Of a stretch of DNA of 64,000 nt, positions 43,458-50,881 are shown piece by piece (position 1 is the first letter of the stretch; each line of letters opens with the position of its first letter). Position numbers and translations under genes: made by a program. This DNA comes from Vibrio algarum (lineage in GTDB: Bacteria; Pseudomonadota; Gammaproteobacteria; Enterobacterales; Vibrionaceae), in NCBI RefSeq assembly GCF_028204155.1, contig NZ_JAQLOI010000003.1, positions 310,001 through 374,000 of the forward strand, read 5' to 3'. The notes below the pieces were generated by a model. That model did not search any database. It worked only from the letters and a program-made list of their open reading frames with translations, and was not told where the DNA came from.

Positions 43458-44219
43458 CTAACTACCAACCACCACATAGAAAGTGATATAACACAGTATT
43501 TCCGTAATAGATTGAACGATATTAATAGCATAAGTCACTTTAATGAAAGCATGTTTATCCATTAATAAAAAGAAGACTCTACTTACAAAAAAAGAGACTA
43601 GCAATAACAAAAAAGACAGCTTAGAATTTGAAATAAGACACGAAACCGCCAATACAATAAACATCAATACAATTATATCATCTTGTCGCTCACTGCTTAT
43701 ACTTACCCCTTTCACCCATTCCTTCTTTTGATCAGAATAGCTGTATTTATAGATAATACTAAATACCATTGAGTAACTTAAAAAATGACCTATAACCATT
43801 GCATGAGGTACGCTATTAACCCTTAACAACACCATATACTTGATTAAAAACAGCACCATTAATACTGTGAACATCACAGCTTGTCTTTTAGCCTGTGTTC
43901 TTAACTTCATCTTTTTATTGGAAATTATTAAATTACTTTTTGGTATAAACCCACTCCCTTGATAGAGTCGAGCACCAACAAAACTAATAATCAAGGCGAG
44001 ATAAATTGCATAGTAATCAGACAGGTAATACCCTATAAAAAGATACATCAATGCTGCGAACGCACCAATTAGTAAACCAGCGACACCACTATATTTATAT
44101 GATTCGATTACTTCATTCTTACTTTTCGGAATAGAACGGGGAATAGGTAGGCGTGTAAAAATGGATAGAGATAAAAGTAAAACCTGCCATTCCTTGAGCA
44201 TCCGAGAAAAAATGGTCAT
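43458..44219 (-). CDS. Degenerate CobS paralogue lacking the catalytic motif
   Basis: A 253-residue membrane protein. The N-terminus MLKEWQVLLLSLSIFTRLPIP, the SYKYSGVAGLLIGAFAALMYL region and the C-terminal QSITEILCYITF match the true CobS (20349-21113) almost position by position. The invariant CobS motif HEDGFADTCDG is replaced by LYQGSGFIPKSNL, and the following KDSRIG is missing, so the acidic metal-binding residues are gone. Cobalamin synthase activity is therefore not expected. The ORF is intact, which suggests a retained new or structural role. It sits beside fucO-2, downstream of pocR on the same strand. Confidence 0.75.
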   Translation of the reverse strand: MTIFSRMLKEWQVLLLSLSIFTRLPIPRSIPKSKNEVIESYKYSGVAGLLIGAFAALMYLFIGYYLSDYYAIYLALIISFVGARLYQGSGFIPKSNLIISNKKMKLRTQAKRQAVMFTVLMVLFLIKYMVLLRVNSVPHAMVIGHFLSYSMVFSIIYKYSYSDQKKEWVKGVSISSERQDDIIVLMFIVLAVSCLISNSKLSFLLLLVSFFVSRVFFLLMDKHAFIKVTYAINIVQSITEILCYITFYVVVGS

Positions 44220-44385
44220 ATTTTTTCCCTCATACCAAAATATGTTTATTTATTTAAACTTATACCATCAGTATTAAATGGTACATTCTCACCATAGTAA
44301 AATGATATTACACGATGGAATTAATTCATGAACACAGATCTACAATCTGTTGGACAATAAAACCTAAATAATCAAAGAATTTAAA

Positions 44386-45291
44386 TCAACCATCCTCATC
44401 TGAAATAGAGCTCCTAAAATCTTGTGGCGTCATGCCATATGAATTTCTAAATACTTTACAAAAATAACTAGAACATGAATACCCTAGATTATGGGCAATT
44501 CTAGAAATAGACCAGTCACTGTATTGCAACATTTTTTTCGCGCCCTGGAGCCTCTGTTGATTTACATAGGTATTAAATCCAACCCCAATTTCTTTTTTAA
44601 ATAACTTACTAAAATAATGTGTGCTTAAAAAAACATGATCGGCTACATCTTCCAATCGAATATCTTCGAAATAATGCGACTCTATATATTTTACTGCCTT
44701 TTTGATTTTTCCATCATATGAATGGGCACTTTCTCTACTATGAAAAAGACTTTTAATATCGTATTTATCATTGATAACCACAAAATCCATATGTTTTTTA
44801 ATTGAATCATCTACCAATGTTTTAAGCAAATCCGCAGCTGCAAACAATTTTCCATAATCGACTTCTTTGATTTTTTCATAATCTTCAACCAGTTCTGCGT
44901 TTTGCATCCACTTTTTATCTACTGGTTGAATATCATCTAACCCAACGGCATTTTTTACTCGGGCCTGACCGCAAAGTACAAAACCGACGAGGTGGCCATT
45001 AATTTCTAACGGTATTGAAAAATCGATTAGCCCTGCATGGCAACGATAAACACACGGTTTATGCTCTTTTGATGCTTCTAAGCCACCGCATCGATCACTG
45101 TTTTTACAGCGAGCGTACAAATCTGGATGCTGTCTAATTCGCAAACAAAAATCCGTAAAATTAATACTTTCTGAAACCTCCCGACCTTCAATATCAACTA
45201 GAACGACTGCTAATCCAGTTGAATTAGCAAAATCTTCTAGAATTTTATTAATGCCTTGCGACTCTAAAAAATTGTCCGGTTTCGTGTTCAT
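44386..45291 (-). CDS. pocR: PocR-type AraC-family regulator of propanediol use
   Basis: A 301-residue protein. The N-terminal PocR sensory domain has FCLRIRQHPDLYARCKNSDRCG with Cys residues, HAGLIDFSIPLEINGHLVGFVLCGQ, and the C-terminus has AraC helix-turn-helix motifs (RLEDVADHVFLSTHYFSKLFKKE and ISRIAHNLGYSCSSYFCKVFR). In Salmonella PocR responds to 1,2-propanediol and activates both pdu and cob. It lies next to pduF, the same placement as in Salmonella. The 5' coding part contains TAAAAAATTGTC (45265-45276), the complement of the box seen upstream of pduA; this may be chance, because it encodes DNFL. Confidence 0.93.
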   Translation of the reverse strand: MNTKPDNFLESQGINKILEDFANSTGLAVVLVDIEGREVSESINFTDFCLRIRQHPDLYARCKNSDRCGGLEASKEHKPCVYRCHAGLIDFSIPLEINGHLVGFVLCGQARVKNAVGLDDIQPVDKKWMQNAELVEDYEKIKEVDYGKLFAAADLLKTLVDDSIKKHMDFVVINDKYDIKSLFHSRESAHSYDGKIKKAVKYIESHYFEDIRLEDVADHVFLSTHYFSKLFKKEIGVGFNTYVNQQRLQGAKKMLQYSDWSISRIAHNLGYSCSSYFCKVFRNSYGMTPQDFRSSISDEDG

Positions 45292-45428
45292 TCCCTACCT
45301 CCTCTGTAATACAACCCTTTAAAAAGTCCGCTTTGTCTTCCAATGACAAAAATGGATGCGTTATCTGTAATGTAAAACAGCGCAACCATTTCTTAATAAT
45401 TGTATAACAAAAGCAATGTTACATACTG

Positions 45429-46271
45429 TTATACGTTCTCTGTTTTCAAACTCTTGGCTGCGCTTTTTGTTTCTAATATCTGGGCTGCTTTTTCTGCTTC
45501 CAGACTTCTGGTGATGAAGTATCGATACCCCGCACCACCAATTATTGCCCCTACAACCGGTGCAACAATAGGAATAATAAAGTAAGGGATCTCTTTACCT
45601 CCGGTAAAGCTTATTTCTCCCCATCCCGCAACAAATGCAAATAACTTCGGACCGAAATCCCTTGCTGGGTTCATCGCGAAACCCGTAAGAGGACCCGTTG
45701 CTGCGCCAATAACTGCAACGAGTAGACCAATAAGTAGTGGTGCTAATGGTCCTTTTGGTACCCCGTTACCATCATCGGTCAAAGCAAAAATTAGCCCCAT
45801 AAGCGTCGCGGTAATAACAACCTCAATGATAGCTGCACGCCATAATGGTATTGCTGCGTTCGAATAAGTAGAAAAAATACTCGCTAAGTACAAGCTATCT
45901 TCACTACCACGTACCATATTATTAGTTTGTTCATACAATACGAATAAATCAGCATAGAGAAAGTAACAAACAGCAACACCGAAAAATGCACCTGCCGTTT
46001 GTGAAGCTATATAAGGCAATACTTTGCGTCTTTCAAAATTGCCAAAAAGCCACAGACCAATTGTTACTGCAGGATTTAAATGCGCTCCAGAAATACCGGC
46101 AGCTAAATAAACCGCTAACGAAATGCCCATTCCCCAAACGATACATATTTCCCACAACCCAAATTGTGCACCCGCCACTTTTATAGCAGACAGGCATGCT
46201 GCGCCAAAAAACAAGAACAGCCCTGTAGCAAAGAACTCCGCTATACACTGCCCTCTCAATGAATCTTTCAT
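45429..46271 (-). CDS. pduF: Propanediol diffusion facilitator (MIP/GlpF family)
   Basis: A 280-residue aquaglyceroporin with six transmembrane segments and the two NPA boxes, SGAHLNPAVTIGLW (about 61-74) and GFAMNPARDFGPK (about 198-210). The Arg of the second box is present. It lets glycerol or 1,2-propanediol enter the cell. It is divergent from pduA and adjacent to pocR, the Salmonella arrangement. Confidence 0.93.
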   Translation of the reverse strand: MKDSLRGQCIAEFFATGLFLFFGAACLSAIKVAGAQFGLWEICIVWGMGISLAVYLAAGISGAHLNPAVTIGLWLFGNFERRKVLPYIASQTAGAFFGVAVCYFLYADLFVLYEQTNNMVRGSEDSLYLASIFSTYSNAAIPLWRAAIIEVVITATLMGLIFALTDDGNGVPKGPLAPLLIGLLVAVIGAATGPLTGFAMNPARDFGPKLFAFVAGWGEISFTGGKEIPYFIIPIVAPVVGAIIGGAGYRYFITRSLEAEKAAQILETKSAAKSLKTENV

Positions 46272-46331
46272 AGTTATCCCTTAACCTTTTTGTTTCATCA
46301 AATTATTGTGTGTTAATCACGATTTTTTCGT

Positions 46332-46361
46332 GTGTTTATATTTAAGAAAAAATATAAACAC
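46332..46361. repeat. 12-bp perfect inverted repeat upstream of pduF
   Basis: GTGTTTATATTT and AAATATAAACAC flank a 6-base loop (AAGAAA), about 60 bases upstream of the pduF ATG. It is not followed by a T-tract, so a terminator is unlikely; an operator or an mRNA 5' structure is possible. Confidence 0.6.
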
Positions 46362-46714
46362 TCAAAACATCTCGCATTATTTTTCTAGGCTGATGTTAGC
46401 GGTTAAATATTAATTTCGATGGTAATTAATTGCTATTCACGTGTCAAATTGTAGGAACACAATACGTTATTGATATAATTATTATGCTGTTAAACGTTTA
46501 CATAAATACATATAAACCTTTTATTTCAGTTGGTTACAGTTTTTATATGAAATGGTATTTTTTTGTCTTTTCTATTTTGTAAAAATGCAATACAGGTCAT
46601 ACTATTTGCAATAATTTAACCTATATCTCAAATTATAAAGTTCAATTTAGCTATTTATTCTTATTGCTACAATCCTATCATACGCCCGTCATATATGACC
46701 GCAAACCAATAAAT

Positions 46715-46783
46715 GACAATTTTTTATCGTACTCACACCACAAATAACTCTGATTAAAACAATTAATAGACAATTTTTTACCA
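46715..46783 (+). promoter_or_regulatory. Repeated GACAATTTTTTAYC boxes upstream of pduA
   Basis: GACAATTTTTTATCG (46715-46729) and GACAATTTTTTACCA (46769-46783) share 12 identical leading bases. The proximal copy is about 88 bases before the pduA ATG. The same box, twice, precedes fucO-2. PocR is the plausible binder, since the copies sit at propanediol-linked genes flanking pocR. Confidence 0.6.
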
Positions 46784-46870
46784 ATAATTCGGTATAGATT
46801 TGATTCCGTTTTCAAAGCTCGTTAATTAATTTTTTAGCACACAAAGAATCACTAAATAGTAGAGGTTATT

Positions 46871-47152
46871 ATGCAACAAGAAGCATTAGGTATGGTAGAA
46901 ACAAAAGGGCTAACAGCCGCAATTGAAGCTGCTGACACAATGGTTAAATCAGCAAATGTAGATTTAGTTGGTTACGAAAAGATTGGCTCTGGTTTAGTTA
47001 CAGTTATTGTCCGTGGTGACGTAGGCGCAGTGAAAGCAGCGACAGATGCAGGCGCTTCTGCTGGTGCGAACGTAGGTGAGATTGTTGCAACACACGTAAT
47101 TCCTCGTCCTCACACTGACGTAGAAAAAATTCTTCCAAAAGGGCTTGAGTAA
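46871..47152 (+). CDS. pduA: Propanediol microcompartment shell protein PduA
   Basis: A 93-residue single BMC-domain protein (MQQEALGMVETKGLTAAIEAADTMVKSANV, ATDAGASAGANVGEIVATHVIPRPH). It forms the hexameric facets of the propanediol microcompartment, with a pore for propanediol. It is the only single-BMC hexamer shell gene of this size in the operon: no pduJ copy is seen after pduH, which is unusual. Confidence 0.95.
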   Translation: MQQEALGMVETKGLTAAIEAADTMVKSANVDLVGYEKIGSGLVTVIVRGDVGAVKAATDAGASAGANVGEIVATHVIPRPHTDVEKILPKGLE

Positions 47153-47958
47153 TGGATAGGAACCTGGTCGACGAAGTCATGACTCAGGTTATGGCAAAAG
47201 TTAATGATCAAGGGAATCAAACTCCGGATCAACAAAATATTGAACGAGGCGGGAAAATGACACAGAAAACCTGTGGTTTAACAGAATTTGTAGGTACTGC
47301 AATCGGCGACACTATCGGACTTGTGATTGCTAATGTAGATACTGAAGTATTAGACGCAATGAAGTTAGAGAAGAAATATCGCTCTATCGGCATTATGGGT
47401 GCACGCGTAGGTGCTGGCCCTCACATCATGGCAGCAGACGAAGCGGTTAAGAGTACCAATACCGAAGTCATTACTATCGAGCTTCCACGTGATACGAAAG
47501 GCGGAGCTGGTCACGGATCTCTTATCGTCTTTGGTGGCGATGATGTTTCTGATGTAAGACGAGCAGTAGAAGTCGCTCTAAAAGAATTAGACCGAACTTT
47601 CGGTGATGTATACGCAAACGATGCTGGCCATATAGAACTTCAATACAGCGCTAGAGCAAGTTATGCACTAGAAAAAGCATTCGGTACTCCACTAGGTAAA
47701 GCATGTGGCGTTATTGTCGGTGCGCCTGCCGCAGTTGGCGTTCTAATGGCTGATACAGCTGTGAAAGCCGCAAATGTTGAGACGGTTGCCTATAGCACAC
47801 CCGCTAACGGAACTAGCTTTAGTAATGAAGCTATTCTAGTTATCTCTGGCGATTCTGGCGCAGTGCGTCAAGCCGTCATTTCAGCACGTGAAGTTGGAAA
47901 AACCCTGCTATCAGCAATGGGTGACGAGCCAACCAATACTCGTCCTTCTTATATCTAA
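47152..47958 (+). CDS. pduB: Microcompartment shell protein PduB
   Basis: A 268-residue tandem BMC protein that forms trimers in the shell, very like Salmonella PduB (TEFVGTAIGDTIGLVIANVD, IELPRDTKGGAGHGSLIVFGG, FSNEAILVISGDSGAVRQAV). A second start at codon 36 (ATG at 47257, with AGGCGGG just before it) would produce the shorter PduB' form made in Salmonella; the spacing fits. It overlaps the pduA stop by one base. Confidence 0.96.
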   Translation: MDRNLVDEVMTQVMAKVNDQGNQTPDQQNIERGGKMTQKTCGLTEFVGTAIGDTIGLVIANVDTEVLDAMKLEKKYRSIGIMGARVGAGPHIMAADEAVKSTNTEVITIELPRDTKGGAGHGSLIVFGGDDVSDVRRAVEVALKELDRTFGDVYANDAGHIELQYSARASYALEKAFGTPLGKACGVIVGAPAAVGVLMADTAVKAANVETVAYSTPANGTSFSNEAILVISGDSGAVRQAVISAREVGKTLLSAMGDEPTNTRPSYI

Positions 47959-47978
47959 TGCTACGCAGAGGTTGATCC

Positions 47979-49643
47979 ATGAAATCAAAAAGATTTGAAG
48001 CATTGGCAAAGCGTCCAGTTAATCAGGACGGATTTGTTAAAGAGTGGGTCGAAGAAGGGTTTATCGCTATGGATAGCCCTAACGATCCGATACCTTCCAT
48101 CAAAATTGTCAATGGCGAAGTCATTGAACTAGATAACAAACCCAAAGCTGAGTTTGACTTAATAGACCATTTTATTGCGCGTTACGGTATTAACTTAGAA
48201 AACGCAGAAAAAGTAATGGCGATGGATTCAGTAAAACTGGCCAATATGTTGTGTGATCCAAACGTTCCACGTAAAGACATTGTGCCGCTAACTACTGCTA
48301 TGACCCCGGCAAAAATTGTAGACGTAATGTCACAAATGAATGTTGTCGAAATGATGATGTCAATGCAGAAAATGAGAGCAAGAAAGTCGCCGTCTCAACA
48401 AGCTCACGTGACTAACATTAAAGACAATCCAGTGCAAATCGCAGCAGATGCAGCAGAAGGTGCATTTCGTGGATTCGATGAACAAGAAACTACGGTAGCG
48501 GTTGCACGTTATGCTCCATTTAACGCTATTGCGTTATTGGTTGGTTCTCAAGTGGGTCGTCCTGGCGTATTGACACAATGTGCGTTGGAAGAAGCGACAG
48601 AACTTAAACTCGGTATGCTTGGTCACACTTGCTACGCGGAAACTATTTCTGTTTACGGTACTGAACCTGTATTTACTGATGGAGATGATACGCCTTGGTC
48701 TAAAGGTTTCCTAGCATCTGCGTACGCTTCTCGTGGTCTAAAAATGCGTTTCACTTCTGGTAGTGGCTCTGAAGTACAAATGGGTTACGCTGAAGGTAAA
48801 TCGATGCTTTATTTGGAAGCTCGATGCATTTACATCACTAAAGCAGCTGGTGTTCAAGGTTTACAAAATGGTTCAGTGAGCTGTATTGGTGTTCCTTCTG
48901 CCGTGCCTTCTGGTATCCGTGCAGTATTAGCTGAAAACTTAATCTGTTCTGCACTTGATTTAGAATGTGCGTCAAGTAATGACCAAACCTTTACTCACTC
49001 TGACATGAGACGTACGGCACGTATGCTTATGCAATTCTTGCCAGGTACAGACTTCATTTCATCAGGTTACTCTGCCACACCAAACTATGACAACATGTTT
49101 GCAGGCTCCAATGAAGACGCAGAAGATTTCGATGATTACAACGTTCTTCAACGCGACTTACGTGTAGACGGCGGACTTAATCCAGTCGTTGAGGAAGACG
49201 TAGTAGCGATTCGAAATAAAGCAGCGCGTGCTATGCAAGCGATATTCGCTGGTATGGGACTTCCTGAGATCACAGACGAAGAAGTAACCGCAGCGACCTA
49301 TGCTCACGGCTCAAGAGATATGCCTGAACGTAACATGGTTGAAGACCTCAAAGCAGCTCAAGAAATCATTGACCAAGACCGAACTGGTTTAGAAGTCGTT
49401 ACGGCCTTATACAAAGGTGGTTTCGAAGACGTAGCTCAAAATATGCTTGATATTCAGAAAGCAAAAATATCAGGAGATTACCTCCATACTTCAGCCATCA
49501 TTCTTGGGGACAACGAAGTCGTTTCCGCAGTCAATCACCTGAACGACTACGCAGGACCTGCAACCGGTTATCGAGTTGAAGGCAAGCGTTGGGAACAAAT
49601 CAAAAATATTCCAAATGCGTTAGATCCACAAGAATTGGGTTAA
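47979..49643 (+). CDS. pduC: Propanediol dehydratase large subunit
   Basis: Coenzyme B12-dependent diol dehydratase alpha subunit, 554 residues, which converts 1,2-propanediol to propionaldehyde. Strong family blocks include MKSKRFEALAKRPVNQDGFVKEW, NPNVPRKDIVPLT-type DPNVPRKDIVPLTTAMTPAKIVDV, LGMLGHTCYAETISVYGTE, FTSGSGSEVQMGYAEGKSM and DLECASSNDQTFTHSDMRRTARML. It is the catalytic subunit and forms the complex with pduD and pduE. Confidence 0.97.
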   Translation: MKSKRFEALAKRPVNQDGFVKEWVEEGFIAMDSPNDPIPSIKIVNGEVIELDNKPKAEFDLIDHFIARYGINLENAEKVMAMDSVKLANMLCDPNVPRKDIVPLTTAMTPAKIVDVMSQMNVVEMMMSMQKMRARKSPSQQAHVTNIKDNPVQIAADAAEGAFRGFDEQETTVAVARYAPFNAIALLVGSQVGRPGVLTQCALEEATELKLGMLGHTCYAETISVYGTEPVFTDGDDTPWSKGFLASAYASRGLKMRFTSGSGSEVQMGYAEGKSMLYLEARCIYITKAAGVQGLQNGSVSCIGVPSAVPSGIRAVLAENLICSALDLECASSNDQTFTHSDMRRTARMLMQFLPGTDFISSGYSATPNYDNMFAGSNEDAEDFDDYNVLQRDLRVDGGLNPVVEEDVVAIRNKAARAMQAIFAGMGLPEITDEEVTAATYAHGSRDMPERNMVEDLKAAQEIIDQDRTGLEVVTALYKGGFEDVAQNMLDIQKAKISGDYLHTSAIILGDNEVVSAVNHLNDYAGPATGYRVEGKRWEQIKNIPNALDPQELG

Positions 49644-49654
49644 GGAGACTGATT

Positions 49655-50314
49655 ATGGAAATCAACGAAAAATTGCTACGCACTATCATTGAAGATGTAA
49701 TCAGTAGTATGCAAACAAAGCAAGAATCTCAAACGGTTTCGTTTACTAAACCGTCAAATAGTGCTTCTAGCGCCGGATTCTTGCAAGAAATAGGTGAAGC
49801 TAAGATCAGCACCAAACGCGATGAAGTTGTGATTGCTGTTGGCCCAGCATTTGGTCTATCTCAGACTGAAAGTATTGTTGGCGTCCCTCACAAAGACATT
49901 ATCAGAGAAATGATTGCAGGTATCGAAGAAGAAGGACTTAGTGCCAGAGTTGTTCGTTGCTTTAAGTCCTCTGATGTTGCATTTGTTGCGGTAGAAGGTG
50001 AACACCTTTGTGGCTCAGGTATCTGTATTGGTATCCAATCTAAAGGCACAACGGTTATCCATCAAAAAGGATTGCCACCTTTGTCTAACTTAGAGTTATT
50101 CCCTCAAGCTCCATTATTGACGCTCGAGACTTATCGTCTAATCGGCAAAAACTCGGCTAAATATGCGAAAGGGGAAACACCACAACCTGTTCCAACACTT
50201 AACGACCAGATGGCAAGGCCTAAATACCAAGCTAAATCGGCTGTACTGCACATCAAGGAAACTAAGCACGTTGTAACTGGCAAGAACGCAGTAGAGCTAG
50301 CGGTAGCCATTTAA
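49655..50314 (+). CDS. pduD: Propanediol dehydratase medium subunit
   Basis: A 219-residue beta subunit. The N-terminal MEINEKLLRTIIEDVISSM is nearly the Salmonella PduD encapsulation helix that targets the enzyme into the microcompartment. The body has FLQEIGEAKISTKRDEVVIAVGPAFG and VRCFKSSDVAFVAVEGE. The ATG at 49655 follows GGAGACTG; the earlier frame start at 49589 would overlap pduC and is rejected. Confidence 0.95.
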   Translation: MEINEKLLRTIIEDVISSMQTKQESQTVSFTKPSNSASSAGFLQEIGEAKISTKRDEVVIAVGPAFGLSQTESIVGVPHKDIIREMIAGIEEEGLSARVVRCFKSSDVAFVAVEGEHLCGSGICIGIQSKGTTVIHQKGLPPLSNLELFPQAPLLTLETYRLIGKNSAKYAKGETPQPVPTLNDQMARPKYQAKSAVLHIKETKHVVTGKNAVELAVAI

Positions 50315-50327
50315 TAAGGAAAATAAC

Positions 50328-50846
50328 ATGAATTCAGAAACGATTGAATCGATGGTTCGTGATGTACTGGAGAAGATGAATGGTCAACAAAGCGCTTCAT
50401 CGGCTACTAGCTCGACTCCTACACGATCTTCGACAGCGACAGTCAACGACTATCCGCTAGCAAGCAAACATCCTGACTGGGTAAAAACACCGACAGGAAA
50501 AACAGCTGAAGATATCACGTTGGAAAACGTTTTAAACGGCAGTGTAACCAATAAAGATATGCGTATCACTCCTGAAATCTTAAGAACTCAGGCTGATATT
50601 GCTCGAGATGCAGGTCGTGATCTCTTGGCACTGAACTTTGAACGCGCTGCAGAGATGACTGCGGTGCCAGATGATCAAGTCCTTGATATCTACAATGCAT
50701 TACGCCCATACCGTTCTAGCAAACAAGAATTGCTCGATATCGCTCAAGAACTAGAGAGCAAATATAAAGCAACAATATGCGCTGGATTTGTAAGGGAAGC
50801 GGCTCAGCTGTACCAAGAAAGGAAAAAACTGAAAGGCGACAACTAA
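50328..50846 (+). CDS. pduE: Propanediol dehydratase small subunit
   Basis: A 172-residue gamma subunit of the diol dehydratase, with YPLASKHPDWVKTPTGKTAEDITLENVLNG and the conserved DMRITPEILRTQADIARDAGRDLLALNFERAAEM and ALRPYRSSKQEL blocks. The N-terminal 40 residues (METIESMVRDVLEKM-like helix followed by a Ser/Thr-rich linker) look like an encapsulation peptide. It is followed by a weak hairpin before pduG. Confidence 0.95.
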   Translation: MNSETIESMVRDVLEKMNGQQSASSATSSTPTRSSTATVNDYPLASKHPDWVKTPTGKTAEDITLENVLNGSVTNKDMRITPEILRTQADIARDAGRDLLALNFERAAEMTAVPDDQVLDIYNALRPYRSSKQELLDIAQELESKYKATICAGFVREAAQLYQERKKLKGDN

Positions 50847-50859
50847 GCTTCAGTTTTTT
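50823..50859 (+). terminator. Weak hairpin and T-tract between pduE and pduG
   Basis: AAAAAACTGAA pairs with TTCAGTTTTTT across a 15-base loop that contains the pduE stop codon, with seven T at the end. Stem is GC-poor (only three G/C pairs), so it can at most be a partial terminator or mRNA-stability element inside the operon. Confidence 0.45.
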
Positions 50860-50881
50860 TATTAACTAAATGGATAAGATT

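Larger units (their letters stand above)
46272..46870. other. pduF/pduA divergent promoter region (599 bases)
   Basis: No gene is seen. It contains two copies of the candidate PocR box (46715-46729 and 46769-46783), a perfect 12-bp inverted repeat at 46332-46361, and AT-rich DNA around the likely pduA and pduF promoters. No clear CRP palindrome was found. The pduA ATG is preceded by AGAGG. Confidence 0.6.

Noticed and set aside
46272..46870. A second cobalamin riboswitch upstream of the pdu operon
   Set aside because: No B12 box (GCCAGG...CCTGCC) or core helix sequences were found in the region; only the copy at 41919-42066 fits.
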